DNA of 64,000 nt from Phallus indusiatus (Eukaryota > Basidiomycota > Agaricomycetes > Phallales > Phallaceae), in contig JAQFWX010000002.1 in the NCBI GenBank assembly GCA_027605045.1, forward strand, positions 310,001 through 374,000, read 5' to 3'. Shown piece after piece: positions 1-13,386 of this stretch. Numbering within the stretch: the stretch's first letter is position 1; each line of letters begins with the position of its first letter. Made by a program: the position numbers and the translations under genes. The notes below the pieces were generated by a model that did no database searches, had not been told where the DNA came from, and worked only from the letters and a program-made list of their open reading frames with translations.

Positions 1-615
1 TGACTGATGAGTGGATTTAGAGGAGAGAAGAACTTGCCGTTCCATCCGGAGCGCGTATTCGAGCATTTTTATGCGACGAGCGAGGTCTAAACGAATATTT
101 TCAAACGATCGACGTTCTCCCTCGAGCAGAGCAATTCGGGCCTATCAAGTATTAAGTGATCGTTAGATTAAGCTCTCTTTCTCTGATGGAGTTTTGCAAG
201 AGTTTATGTAGAGTGTGTGCGCGCGTGTGTTTCTTGGAGCCGGTGGAAGAAGAAAAAAAAGGAAACTACGCACTCTCATTTCAGCACGCTCAATTTCCCA
301 CTCGTTTCTGTCACGTTCGTATCTTCTCCATTCTGTTTGAAGAAAATGTAAAACGCTGGAAAGTGTGAAGTCTTGGCCGCTTTGCGGGGGAGGTTGGATG
401 GGAGGATTTTGCTGTTGTTGCTGGGGCTGTTGTTGCTGTTGCTGGGGTTGAGGTTGTTGTGGGAAGGGCTGAAGCTGCTGTTGCTGTTGTTGAACTTGCT
501 GCTGCTGTTGTTGAAGATGGTGATTCGGGGCCAATTGATGACCCAGCATTGGCAAACGGATAGTAGCGTTGGACTGAGGACCAGCAAGCTGGGGAGTGTT
601 CAGTGACGGGTTCAT
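1..615 (-). CDS. Striatin-family STRIPAK scaffold, N-terminal part (gene continues beyond window start)
   Basis: Striatin is the scaffold of the STRIPAK phosphatase-kinase complex, which in fungi controls cell fusion, septation and fruiting. Two coding exons are visible: 274-615 (114 codons from the ATG at 613-615) and 1-141, joined in phase 0 across a 132-nt intron. Residues 35-69 are dominated by glutamine. From about residue 83 the protein has the conserved striatin N-terminal block ([14 protein letters not shown], then [11 protein letters not shown]), and exon 2 continues with [12 protein letters not shown] and [14 protein letters not shown]. This is the caveolin-binding and coiled-coil region that dimerises and binds PP2A. 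The C-terminal WD40 repeats of the family lie outside the window. Family identity is firm from these motifs; complex membership is inferred from the family. Confidence 0.93.
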
Positions 616-854
616 GATTGGAAAACCAAGACCAAACTCCGACAGAACTTTTTCAGACTGGCAAATTGAAAGAAAGCGGTGTAATTCTGGAGAGAATCAA
701 AATGATTGATTTATATCTATAATACTAATACTAATATAATACAAAACAATGTATCCGAATGCAAAAAAAAAAAAAAGAAAAATAGCTGCTGTTTTTTTTG
801 GTTGGGCTTTTTCTTTGTTTCTTTCTCCAGCCGACGACGACGACGACGAGGAGT

Positions 855-1414
855 CTATTTCTTGCCTCCTGATGATCTGGGGTGTTCTCACTGAGCTACA
901 ATGCAATACGATTGTAAGAAAGACACACGCACTTTTTCAGTCCCGCGCCGAGAGGACCACCTGGCAGACAGACACACGTGTTGTTAGCACGACTGCAGCA
1001 ATTTTCCCGAACAAGGACGTCAATTTCAGCCCGTACATACCTTTTGCGGCTGTTGTGCGGTGCATGTGCGTTCAAGATGGCTCAGATTTGCAACTAGAGA
1101 ACAGACATACCTCTCTCTTTTGCTGCCTTCATTTCAGCAGCTTCCGCCTTTTGTTTCTCTTTGAAAGCCTTTGTGTCCTCGTCCTGCAAGGATTGAGACG
1201 ATATAATTGAGTGCGCGATCAGTATATCCAACAATAAAGTCTGCTAACATCCTCTTTCTTTTCTTTCTTCGGTGCCTTCAATGGCTTCAGCTTGCCACCT
1301 TTAGTATACGAAGCAACATAGTATGATAGATAATAGATTAAGATTTGCACTTTTTGCCAAAAAAAAAAACACGATTTAATACAGTAATATGTACTTGCCT
1401 TGTCTGCCAGACAT
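855..1414 (-). CDS. TMA7: TMA7 (translation machinery-associated protein 7), five tiny exons
   Basis: TMA7 is a tiny, lysine-rich, ribosome-associated protein of unknown mechanism. I assembled five exons: 1399-1414, 1249-1298, 1111-1183, 933-960 and 855-876. They total 189 nt and give 62 residues, against about 64 in the family. The product opens MSGRQGGKLKPLKAPKKEKK, continues with DEDTKAFKEKQKAEAAEMK and ends GGPLGAGLKKSSGGKK, the TMA7 signature from end to end. The first intron must start with GC (GCAAGT context), because the GT two bases further on breaks the frame. The first and last coding exons are only 16 and 22 nt. A run of GAC/GTC triplets follows the stop. The start lies 117 bp from the divergent hydrolase gene, so the two probably share a promoter. 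Confidence 0.92.
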
Positions 1415-1531
1415 GTCGAGAGAGAGATGATGAATGTCGATGAGTGTGAAGGTGGAATAACACTATTGTAATCACCAGTGACTGCGCGCTTACTAGTCCT
1501 CATATATATAGGGCCTTGAGATTATTAAACG

Positions 1532-4500
1532 ATGCGACGACGACGATCTTTGTTATATCTCCTCCTCCTCCCCCTCCTTCTTCCTGTACTCTCTTGTATT
1601 GACTTATCATCATCACATCATCACCAGTGGCACGCCGAAGCAATGCGCAACTGGCATGTCGACATCAATCACACCTGGGATGTGAGTACCAGCATCGTCG
1701 ACCCGGACAATCATGTCGTACTAATCTCAAAGCACACAGGTCCTTGGCCCGTTCCCAATCAGTGCCAGAGAACAGCATTTTCTAGTTCCGTCCTTTCCAT
1801 TAGACCGTCAGTCGCGTTTCCCTGTCCTTTCTTTTCCCTGGGTAAAACAGAAAATATTCACTACAGACATCTTTCAGTCTCGAGTTCACAGTCATACCAG
1901 CACCAACCAAACCGCACTTGGCCTTCATCCCTCTCTGACAATGGTAGCGTAACTTGGAAAACTTTCCACTCAAGCAGTAATCGTCTACTTGTTTCACATC
2001 CCGAAATTAGGTTCGTTTAACATATATATACACACACATATATATATATATGCACCACTTTTCATCTCGTTGAACTACTCTCGACGATTGTAGATGGGAC
2101 TCTCTTCGAGCAACGGACGGTTGGGCTGCTCTTCAACACCATAACCTTCTTCATACCACACTCAAGATAACTCCTCCCGCTCCAGCCTATCATCATCCAT
2201 TTCCGTGGCTATCCTTTTCAGTCAAACAGGCTTCCTTTTTCACTTTACTTCCTTGTCACTCACTCTCCGCAGATCCCCCGGAATGGCATCCCGGTAATAT
2301 TTATGCGTTCCCGGACGTCCCAAAGCAACTCGTTAAGCCACCTCAACTTTCCATGACTGAACCTACATGTTATCATCTCTTCGTCTCCGGCGACTATGAG
2401 GTCATAATTTTCTCTCCCGTCCTTAACCTCGTTGAGAACTACTGACAACCTGTCGTACAGATTAGGTTATTTGGGGATCCTTCCGTTCATAATCGCTCGG
2501 AACCAACACTTGACGTCGAAATCGATGTTTCTATTCAATCAATCCAACCATCAGCTATCCTTGAGCCCCATCTCGACGTTGTACCTGATGTCTGGCAAGG
2601 TTGGCTCTTTGGCTCTACAATTGGCATAGCAATATGTGCCCTTCATGCTCAGTGGTCGGTCATTAGTGTCAAATCCTCGTTGCCAAATGTAATTTCCTCC
2701 CTTCTTTTATCTCATTTTCTTCCGTGCACTCAGTCAAGTTTACACAAACAGCTCGGAGTGCGACTTCACCACAATCAACGCATTTTGTCCACTCAGACAC
2801 GAATCATAGCCATCGACGTCCATCAAACTGAGCCTATTCAAGATAAATCTTTGGATATCGAACTGACTCTCAAAGATCCTTCCTCAGATCAAAACTTGAG
2901 TTTTGTATCCCATATTGATCTTCAGCACTGGAGCAGTCGATCCGATAATCCAGCCATAAAAGCCACATATGTTTTGGCGGGCTCACCGACGTATTATCTG
3001 GCCATTCCACCAACTTCAAATCGAAGTGTTAAATCTCCCATAATAGCAATTCGTAATTACCCTCTTTTTGTTATCTTTCTTAAACACAATTTTTTTTTAA
3101 TTCACTGTCTAATCGTTCGAACTCGTAATTCAGATGGTGCAGGCGTTGAAGTGACAAATTCTTTCTGGGCTGCTGCGTTACCTCCTCAACCACAATCATG
3201 GATTATCTGTCCTAGTGGACGAACGTCTTGGGTAAGAAAAAAAGAGAAGGAGTTCATCAGTCTACTATACATATTTGTATTCAGGGTTTAGATTGGCATG
3301 GTACCAGTGCGGATGACGTATGGAATTCTTTCGCTGCATTAAAGGATCTTTTGGAGGAACAACCCCTTTGGGCGCACTTGACTATCGACAGAGGACTTCG
3401 CCCTGTTGTAATAGGTCATTCAAATGGTGGTCAAGGGACGTGGTATTTGGCTGCACATTATCCCGACATAATCCAAGCCGGTAAGTCAAACATGTATGTT
3501 CATGTCATCCTAATCAACGGATATGGTTTCAGCTGTACCCGCCGCGGGATATATCAAATCTCAGCAATACATACCTTCTTCCCTTTCTCGAGGCAGTCAC
3601 TTCCTTGATGCCTCGCGCAATTTAGTTTTACTTTCGGCCCTGACGCCTGATGATAATGATCTGTTCATGTCTAACGTCGTCTGTACACCGATTCTAGCGA
3701 TTCATGGGTGAACATTTCCATTGTCTTCTAGTAACAATATCTTAACTGACTTCGCCTCTGTTTTGAAGAGGTGCAGACGAAAATGTTCCTGTGTGGCACA
3801 GCCGGGAGTTGGTATCGCTCGTAAAATCATGGAAGAAAGATGCACCTATAAGGTCCTTTAATTTAATACGCCTTTTTGACCCAGTTCTGACGAATACCTC
3901 TCCTGTGCTTATTTGCAGTTTATATGAAGAGCCAAACCAACCCCATTGGTATCCCTCTGTTTTTTCTTCTATTCGTTTCCTGGATTTCTTGAATGCAGCT
4001 CTTGTCAATGGCGATAGCACCACTATTTCCCCGTACAGTGGTATTCAACCGTTCACTTTGACAGTTGCGAATCCTAGAAGTTCGGGATCGTTTCATGGTG
4101 TGTTTATCCGAGAAGTCATTGTTCCTGGAAGGTATTTGTTCTCAACTTATCCGGCGTGATGAACTTTTGACTAGAAAGTGGTATTTATCCAAAAAGGCTT
4201 GCGCGTTTACACGTAAACCCATCAACGACCACATTGATCATTCAAACGGAGAACGTGCATATTTTTACGTTAGATAGTCATCGCCTCGGTACTACACACC
4301 TTTGCGTCGATGATGTTTTTATCAATGTTAAGGCACACGACGGAACCCCTGATATTTGGATTCAACAAAAGGGTAATAACTGGGAGGTACTTCCCCCTTT
4401 CTTTTTATTTGTTAGTACCGTGCATTGCTATGCAAGCTCACTATCATTGCGAGGTATTGGAATCACCTGTTAACAAAACTCGTCGTCCGATGGGCCCGAT

Positions 4501-5213
4501 CTCAAACATCCTGTCTTCCACCTCGCCGTTGACAGTAGTCATGTCCGCGAATATTCGCACAGAATCAATTGGAAAACGGCTTGCACATGCCATGTTTGAG
4601 TATTTCCGAGTATGCGTATTATGCCCTCAAGTCCCAATTTATTAACGGAATACCCACTGGACAGGTTGATGTGTCACTCATATCTGACGAAGAAGCAATG
4701 GGCTTAAAACACATTGATGGAAATATCATAATTCTAGGGGCTGAAAATGCCTTCGGACTGAACGTACTGAAGGAGACGCAGGGATTAGTGCATATAATCC
4801 CGGATCAGTCTGTAAAATTTCAAAAGAAGACTTTCACATTTGGAAAGGTTTCTACGGGTAAGTTTTTTTTTTTTTGAAGAAAAGATCGAATCATACATAT
4901 TTAATTAGGGATGTTGTTTCTCCATCCGCACCCATCTTCATCGACTAACTCCGTCTTGTACATTATCGGGACAGATGATGCGGCGATGGAACGGGCAAGC
5001 AGAATGATACTCCCCATACGAACGGGGGTTCCGCTCCCTGAGTTCCTTATCTTGGGTAGTAACACTGATTTTCAAGCGGCAGGAGGTTTACAAGGCTCAG
5101 GGTAAGTTTGTTACTATTGTCTTTCATTTTGTCGTCGACACGTGGTTGAATTCTTAAAAAGGTTTTGGGATCGTAATTGGGGCTGGAACAACGAAATGGC
5201 TTGGTTACGTTAA
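1532..5213 (+). CDS. Secreted/ER alpha/beta-hydrolase, prolyl-oligopeptidase-like (S9-type fold)
   Basis: Fourteen exons can be joined without a stop: 1532-2010, 2094-2400, 2461-2688, 2734-3052, 3134-3231, 3285-3480, 3533-3707, 3769-3852, 3919-4131, 4179-4386, 4454-4609, 4665-4857, 4909-5101 and 5162-5213. They encode 966 residues. The N-terminus (MRRRRSLLYLLLLP) is a signal peptide or signal anchor. A hydrolase core sits mid-protein: HGAGVE oxyanion-type motif, GHSNGG nucleophile elbow (Ser), GADENVP following a strand (the acidic residue region) and QPHWY carrying a likely catalytic His. A C-terminal beta-rich segment follows (RRPMGPISNILSS, DGNIIILGAENAFG). Similar large fungal proteins are annotated as predicted peptidases or esterases; the substrate is unknown. 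Exon joins are mine, from splice consensus and frame; the fold assignment is inferred from the motifs. Confidence 0.82.
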
Positions 5214-5552
5214 GACTCAAAAGTTATATTGAAAGCTCAGGTCTTGACGGATGGCCATGGCTTAAGTCGAATCTAAGAACCACGATATATTAATCTTGTT
5301 TGAGGTTGCAATGGCGTTTCGCTTTCTCAGTCAGGCCATCAAACATTACCATTAAACAATGTACTTATAGACAGGCATAAAACACAATATGGTAATACAA
5401 TACATTTTACCCGAGATACGAGAAACATTGAGAGCGAGAAGAAAGCAATATAGAGATATATAAAAGGATGAATATCTAGATTTGAATGTTCTTTGCAACC
5501 TTGATCGTATTAGGTCAGAATTAACTTAGAATTTCGAACGATAGAAAAGAGA
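5214..5552. other. Convergent intergenic region between hydrolase and NOT1
   Basis: These 339 bases lie between two stop codons on opposite strands and must hold both 3' UTRs. The stretch is AT-rich. I see no open frame, repeat or RNA gene in it. Confidence 0.6.
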
Positions 5553-8500
5553 TCATACGTTTTCCATGATGAGTGTTATTTCTGGAGCGACACGAATAAA
5601 TTCACGTGTCCAAAATTCATACCTTGGGTTGCGCAGGAGCTCAATAAAAGTAACAAGCATTCCCCAAGGATGGGGACGATGAGCCATAAGGTGCTCGAGA
5701 AGGGTTCGGGTCATGATTTCCCTGAATCGCTCGTCCTTGATTTCAAGGAACAGATGAAGCATCAACGAGCTAAACCAATGGGTATGAGCATTGGGGTAGC
5801 GCAAATGCAGTACCATAGCTTTCAACAGGTGGTATTGGCCTAAAGAGCACTTAGACATGAATTTGGATAACAAAAATCATCATGAAACTACCTTCTGGCT
5901 CAAAATTCGACGCCAAGTAGGATAAAACGACAACGCCCGGGTCCGTAGGAGAAAACAGATAAGAACCAGTTCTTGCTTTTGCTTGAGCGACGGAAGATAT
6001 TCCGACATAGACGACAACAGAGTTGAGTATTGAGAGATTATAAGCCACAGCTGCTGGATTTTTTGGATCTAGGAACCTCAGGCGTTCTTGTAAAGATTGC
6101 AGGAATGCAGGTGGGCCACGATTGAAAATTAAAGCTTCTAGGAGGCTTGCCACATCGCTGTTTTTTATTCCCTCAAATCGTGTGGGAGGAATCGGACCCA
6201 TTTCCGAAACGGCGTCCAAACGCATACTGCGGAGGTATGGATCAGGAAGTGTCATAGCTGCGGGGAAAGCACTGAGAACGAGATTGCGGAGTTGGGTGCA
6301 TCGAGAAGGAATAGCATCGCAAAGCGAGAAATAATACTCGCTGAGAAAATCAGGAAAATCATGTAAGAGAACAATGAAAATCCGCATGGCGCCTTGATAC
6401 ATGACGCGGACGGTCGGATGTGTTTCGCCGGAACGTAAAAAAGCGGTAAGAAAATTCAGAAGGGACAAAATAATCTGATGGAAGGAAGTCCAGCCCTGTA
6501 AACAATTATATGAGCGTATACTAAAGTCCATAGGGCTAAACGCACCTCTCTGTTAGTTGAAAGAAGCAGTTTAGGCATGAACAGTCTGTGGGATATCAGA
6601 CACATCCAGGAAAAGGAAAAGCCAGGAAAATGAGCAGGTTTCAAGGTGTTTAACGTGTCGCTAATTGTTTAGTTAGTTTGAGGAGAGTTTGAAGAAACAG
6701 GGAAGTACCAGATAGCTAGTAAGAGCAAGAGATAGGTTGAATGCAAACTGCTCTCGACTGAAGATAAGTCATGAAGGAGGCTTGAGAAGAATCGGAAAAA
6801 CGGTTTTTGTTGAAAGTCTTCTCCCTTTTCCTCATGCTGGTGGACTAAAACAAGTACAACAATGGATAGAATTTTGGTTAAATAACGGTATTTTTTCTGA
6901 TCAGCGTTTGATCCTGTTCCACTGTCTCCGTTGTACTTGATTAGCATAACCACAAGGCGAGAGAAAGCGTCGATATCTTGGTATGCACGAACCGAATCAC
7001 CGGTAGCTAGTCGTTGATGATATGTTGCCACAGAAGCTTCGGTACAAACGCGGAAAAACAGGGTTGTCAACGAGTCTTCACCAAGAATACCCTGTGCTGT
7101 AAATTGAGGTATGAACGTCAAAAATGCCTTTTCACTGGAGGCTGCTTCGTGGTACATCGAAGTCCAATGCTGGAACCAGTTCAATAATTTAATGTGTACT
7201 TCATCGGATTCCATGGATGAACCTGATGAATCTGGTTCATCTGGGCGACGTAATACGCGGCGAAATCCTTGAAGATCCTCCAGCAGACGTAGCGACCTGT
7301 ATAATACCGGCCATAAATTTCCACGAGAGCAGTGATTGATTCAATAATGGATTGTACATACTCATCAGTTGCATGTCCCAGTTGAACAGAATGAGCCAAT
7401 GCGCCTACGGATAAAGCGCATTGTTGACGAGTTATGACAGGTGGTTCACTAGTTAGGGATTCACGGATAAAGCCGGCGGCGAAATTCAACAAGTTTGGGC
7501 GCGGGTCCTTGTAAATGAACTTGGACAAACGCTCATCGTGTTGCCAGGGATCGACGAGTCCCCCTCTGATTAAAGCAATTGTAACGGAGACGTTGAACTT
7601 GCGCTGTATTACTTTCAGTACTTTCTCAACATTGTTTACAAACAACAATACTAACGTCGTCTTCAGCATTTAAAAGCCAATCGAGGGCTTCTTTAGCTAC
7701 CTTCGGGAATGTCCTGCAGAGTTGATCAAGGATTGATACATAAACGTCGCGGCCAAGTTGCGAAGGTGTTTTGAAAAGAAGTAAGACAATCTTCTGCGAA
7801 AATGTCAGGGCTTGATCTTCTGGGGAGATAGCTTGTCCCGCTATGAGGATTATTTGACGCCCATATTGGCGCAATTCAGAACCAAGCGTCGCAGTAGGAA
7901 GGGACTGAGAGGTCAAAGTCGCGAGACTTTTCTCCAGATCGACGATATATCGCTGATGAACATCAGAGTAGTTAGAAAAACCATGAAAGAGAATGCCATA
8001 CGTTAAATCGATCCATAGCATCCTGATGTGTTAAAAATGACGGAGGTGGACGATCGGTAGATGGTGTAGTGTAGCCAGTAGTGTCCCGAGCACCATAAGG
8101 AAATGTTGAAGGTGATCTTACAGGAATTTTCCTACGACTATCTGTATCTAAAGTGGCTGACGTTAAGCATCTGAGCATAATCAAATCAGATTACATACTA
8201 AATTCCTCGTATACACGGGCTTGCTGTGGAAGTAAGCCTCCTTGTCGAATTCTTAAAGGATCAGGCAGGCTGAGAGAGAAATTCGTCGACTGATTGGTAC
8301 TGTCCCAAAAAGGATGCCCAAATCGGATCTGAAAGATATGATATAGTCTGTAAAAAGTGGCCTTAACGAAGGTCTCAAACCACGTACTTCTTGATGTCGT
8401 CTTCGAGCCTCTACGCTCATGGAAAGTGCCTCGTCTATATCTACCACCGCCCGATCCATGGCCGCCTTCTCTATTGTAGCGCAGCACAATTCAGTGTTAT

Positions 8501-11500
8501 CGTTGGTAACAATTAGAACCACTTGCTCGGGAGCCACAGGCTGAATATTCATTGAAAAGTGTCTGAAAGATTTTATGGTAAAAAGCCTACCTCTGTGAAT
8601 CCGTGTTCGTTCAACGACTGACGTATGCGGGCAGCGAGATTTGTCCTAAGAGGTTCTTTACAAGTTACTAAGGCTAAACTACCAGCTAACTTTCGGGCCA
8701 TCAGACGAGCAGCACCTCGAAGTTTCTCATCGCTGGCTTCAGAGGCGAAATCTTTATGTACTAATTCCCGTGTTGAAATGCTTGCTATTGTCACGGAGCG
8801 CTCAACGACAGGAACTATAATCTAGTAACCCGGGTCAGATGGGTGCACGCACTGTACAACGCGAGACAAACCTCTCGAACTGCTCTATCAATAGCAATTT
8901 GAACCGCTCGTTTAAAGGTTGGATTGAGATGCAACGGAGCAAGCTCTTGACTCATTTGCACATGAGTTAACAGATTAGATAGCAAAGGTTCAAGTTGAAT
9001 CCCAGTGCCCCGAGGTAGTTCAGCGGAAGGGGTGTTTGCAAGAGGAGATATAAGTTGAGTATCGCCAGGACCTTGGATTGAAGTGTCATACCCGCCTATC
9101 GGTAATGCGTCAATTTCTCCGACATAATCAGGCAAAGTCGGGCCAAGTAAAGAGTCAGTGATTGGACGATTGCGTAGTATGACTGTAGCTTCCACCTCGT
9201 CCAAATCTATATCCAGGCTTTTGCAAAGAAGCTCAATCTCGAACTTCAAATTGAGCTTGAGCTCCGCAAAATGGTACAGTTCGGCAAGCAGACCGACTAC
9301 CGCCATTAACCAAGGATTCGGTGGTTTAAATACCACGGATTTTGAACAGGCCTCCAAGATTTTGCAAATAAATGGTATGGCGACAATCAAACGATTACTG
9401 TCATATCCTTCCAATAAAAGGTCCTTGAAGGACAAGTTCTTATGCAAAATTGGGACATTTCTGGCAAGGGTGATTGAACCCAGCCATGTGCCCAGGTTCT
9501 TCAAAACTGTTCTTTCGCCGCTTGATTGCAGCGTCTTTTCTGAGTTGAGAAGGTAGAGCGACTTCACGAAAGTTTCATGAATGATAAATTTAAAAAGGGG
9601 TTTCCTGTCCAAAGCATCCAAAAACCGTAGGTATAATTGATGATTGTTCGGTTCAGTGCTGACACGTTGATCCACGAGGTAATTTGCAAACCACAACGAA
9701 TATTCATCTTTGAATCGTTCTTTCATCTCTTGGGCTTTGGCCTCTAAGTTGGACGGGGAAAGGTTATTGATTAGGAAGAGAATTTTATCGGAAACCTCCT
9801 CTTCAGGCTCCTCTATAGATCCGTTCGCCAAGTCCTCGACTTTCAAAGCCGTGAAGGCATAATGGGTTAGCTCGCTAACCCCATTGACATTTCGTTGAGC
9901 ATTTGGGTGTGTCTCTTCCGTACGTAACAAAGTCCGACGAATTGTTTCTACGAGTTCTGGACGATTTTCAAGGAGATGAGGTATCTGAAGCAGCTTCTCG
10001 CAGAGCGGTTGCCATTCGGACAATATAGATTCGAATCTGGCCAGGGCTCGTAAACCGAAGGTGAACAAGTTTGTGTCAGGAGGACATTGCAACGCATCCA
10101 GTACGTTTCGTACAGCAATGCCTAGTGGGATATAGTCAACCAGCTGATGTTGAATCAAAGAGCCGAATAGGTCGGCAGTCATCCCTAATTCGCGCGCCGG
10201 GTAGAATGACTGGAAAAATTTATACTCTTCGAAGAGAAAATGAATCATGCATGAGAAGATCTCATGGTCATGAGTACTGCTTGACTCCCTGAATTGTTGC
10301 AGTGTTTGGATAACTTGGTCAACGGTTATGTTTCCATCGTACATTTGTTTGTAAATGTTCTCCACTTCATTTTCAACTTCCGCCGAATAGGTCACTACGG
10401 AAAATCCGGGTTCTTGTTCTGAGTCAGGCGAAAGATTCATTAAACGAGGATGAATCTGTAAGCATGCATTTCGGACCTCTAGACAACGTGTCATATCATT
10501 TTCGTCTAGAATGGAGGAACTGACGACGTGAATTAGCTCCGAGAACATAAACAGGGCGTGGGTTTCCATACCTATTCCTGAGTATACGAAGGAAAATGGC
10601 AATCCTTTGAGGATCAAGTGACATAGTTTTCAACTCTCCGGGAGGATCGGAAAGACGGGCGACCTTTTCACTGGACGTTTTTAATGCGAGAAATTCAACA
10701 ACAGAGCGCAAAAAATCGATGCCATGATTAGTGACATTGTCGAGAAGCCATTTATCCAGATTCAAGTACTCCCTGCGAGATGCCAAAGCTGCTACATCAA
10801 GAGCGAATGTAAACGGCCGAACCTCGAGAAGAGCGTCCAAAATCTGATAATGAATTGATTTCATTCCCAAATAAATTGTACATAGTCAATTACCTTAAGA
10901 TCCTGGGCTACGTCCAGTATTCTTGTTATGTTCAAGGGACTTTCATCATAATAGTCGCGAAATGAGCTCGTAAGATACGAAGGATCGATCTGCCAGATGC
11001 GCATGAAAACAAGCTGATGGTTCGGTTGACCCGCTAAAAACATGCTCAGCAAACGAGCAGAATACTCCTTTTGCGTAGCATTCCAAGGTTTCTGGAACAT
11101 ATGAGCCAAATCGACTAAGGAAAAGATATCATGTCCTTACAGAAACCTGGAGCAATCCCATATGAACTAGCTCAGCACTGATCTTAACGGCCTTATCCAG
11201 CATCTCTCGGACGCACGATCGAACCTCACTGTTCTCCGAATCGCCCAAGGCAACTAGGATCTCAAAAAGGTCAAGGGAGTTCCAAGTGTGTCCTTGAACA
11301 TTTGCGGCTAAGGTTTTGATAGTCGGACTGGCATTAACAACATCCTCGACCGTCACAACACGCCTTCCAGGGAGTGAAACAAAATTGAAGGTATCCGCAG
11401 GTAAGGAAAGCAAAGCATCAAGTAGGCGTAACTGATATAGGGGATTCCTCCACTTGTTCCAGAAGCCCACTACAGCATGTCGCTCAACGTCACGTGGAGC

Positions 11501-12719
11501 ATGGAGTAACACAGCAATAAGTAATTTTAAAGTCGCAGTATCGACTCCTACACGGTCTGGCCAGTCGAATACTTTGATGACTTCGGGCCAGTCTATCGAA
11601 ACATTCTGTAACTATATCAGGCGCTTGTGATGCATATATAAGTTTCAATGACACGCACAAAGCTGCATAAAGCACGAACAAGCGCTGCAACGTCGCATAA
11701 AGGAGTGCCCTCCGCCGCCATTCTACTCAAGGATGATATAATTTCAATCACTTGAGCATCTGTAGGTGGTGAGCTTTCTGCGATTCCAAACCGTTGCAGT
11801 AGGGCACAGAGTGTCTTAATATCACTTGTGATTTCAACGCCTAAATCGCATAACGTTTGTACCAACGAAATGGCAGGTGGGAGACTATAATCGCATGATA
11901 CGGATCTGTAAATGACTACAAAGCTAATCACCAACGACTCACCTCAATTTTGGAAATAGTTGCTGCCATATGGGTGACATGATCTCGCTGCCATACTTGA
12001 CTTGAGAAGCGGTTATTAATGCCTGACACTGTGAATGTTCCAAAACCGGAGTTTCCAACGGAGAGTCGCACAGAAGGTTACTAAGGAATTTCCCAACTTG
12101 GGCAGGATTCCAGTCTGCGTAGTCCAGAGGTGGATGTTGACAGAAAGACATCAAAGCACTCTCAAAATTGGTCCTAATAACAGAGATAGCTTGTGATACT
12201 AAATCTTTACGAGTAGGGGAGAAAATAATGGCACTGGCTAAGAGGAGGCGTTCCAAAGGTCGCAGCCCCACGCGATCAATGAATCTGGGAAGGTCAAAAT
12301 GTCGGAAAATGTCCCCGTTATTATCGATTTTTTCTATACTGTCTCGAAACCGATCGGAAAGAAAAGGATCACGAGCTAGACGTTGCATTTCGTGGACTAA
12401 TAGACGGAAGGTAAGGGAGGTGGACGCATCGTAGGCAGGGTTAGTCGCATTGCTTGTAAGTCGGGGCTGAGAATGTACTATGAGACGCCGAATAAAATGC
12501 TGATATGTATCCATGCCATGTTGCTCAGAAAGCTAAAGAAAAAAAGAATCAGAAGCGAAAAGCAAATCGCAGGAAAAAACTGACAGAGCGAATTTCGTGC
12601 TGGTTCCTCTCAAAGTTGTCCTCCGTTAAGGTGGAAAGTAAAAATACGATCTGAGCCTTGACGATCGTATTTATTGGAGTCTGGCTACCTGAACTGGTAG
12701 ATGATGGATTGGAATCCAT
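5553..12719 (-). CDS. NOT1: CCR4-NOT complex scaffold subunit NOT1
   Basis: NOT1 is the scaffold of the CCR4-NOT deadenylase, which shortens mRNA poly(A) tails. The ATG at 12717-12719 opens MDSNPSSTSSGSQTP and the TGA is at 5553-5555. About fifteen exons separated by ~50-nt introns encode roughly 2,100 residues, the usual NOT1 size. From N to C: HEAT-type repeats (12,700-10,860), a segment matching the MIF4G-like CAF1-docking region in the long exon 8815-10617, then the DUF3819 CAF40-binding bundle (HLNPTFKRAVQIAIDRAVRE, then PVVERSVTIASISTRELV). The C-terminal NOT1 superfamily domain binds the NOT2/NOT3-5 module and ends LRYPNAHTHWFSS, HRPHPWGMLVTFIELLRNP and REFIRVAPEI. I did not fix every exon boundary. 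The gene is divergent from the transporter at 13387. Confidence 0.95.
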
Positions 12720-13386
12720 CGGCGGTCTTTTGGAACTCTTCGAGGAATTTATGGCGCAGGCTTAGGAGCGGAGTGAAAGCGAAAAAGAGGGGATGACACC
12801 CGCCACTGAAGGGGGGAAAGTTGCAAGTCTATTCGCTATAGGATTTTTGAGGAACACTTTAGCAATAGATATTCCGCAAAAAAGGTGCAAAGCAGAGCTG
12901 TGGCAATTGACGAATTACCTCGAGAAGCTATAGAGACCCCAAAACATGCAAAGACTTTTGGGCGGACTTTAAATTCTTACTCAGCTTTTCTATTGCCAAC
13001 CTGCTCGATTATCATACATACGACTAGGAGGCCATATTTAATAGTGGAGTCGAAATGTTGTTTCGAATGATACTTCAAGTTCTCAAAGTCACCGATCAAG
13101 TTCATAAAACAGCGGATAACACAATAAGTGTATATAGCTTTGTGGAGACAGAATAGCTCGTTTCTGCCTGGGTTCTCTTCTATACGAGTTGAGCCATGTT
13201 TCAAGACGAATCACTCGTCTAGTCACTAGTCGAGCCTCTGCATCATGCATCAATGTGGATGCAGGGAACTGAAGTTACATAGACACCTCACACCTTTTAT
13301 TATGTAATTAGACCGCTTATTGCGACTTAAGAACAATACTGCGTTACGCTGGCTGCAACATCCATCACCACCAACACACATCAATC
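12720..13386. promoter_or_regulatory. Divergent intergenic region, NOT1 / MFS transporter
   Basis: These 667 bases lie between two divergent start codons and so should contain both promoters. Short open frames occur (for example 12885-13070) but show no recognisable protein and no coding continuity. I found no repeats or RNA genes. An A-rich stretch precedes the transporter ATG. Confidence 0.55.

Noticed and set aside
373..606. Leucine-rich plus-strand frame opposite the striatin polyglutamine tract
   Set aside because: It is the complement of CAG/CAA repeats and has no support of its own.
12885..13204. Two overlapping short frames in the NOT1/transporter spacer
   Set aside because: No recognisable protein, no splice-linked exons, and they lie in a region that must hold two promoters.
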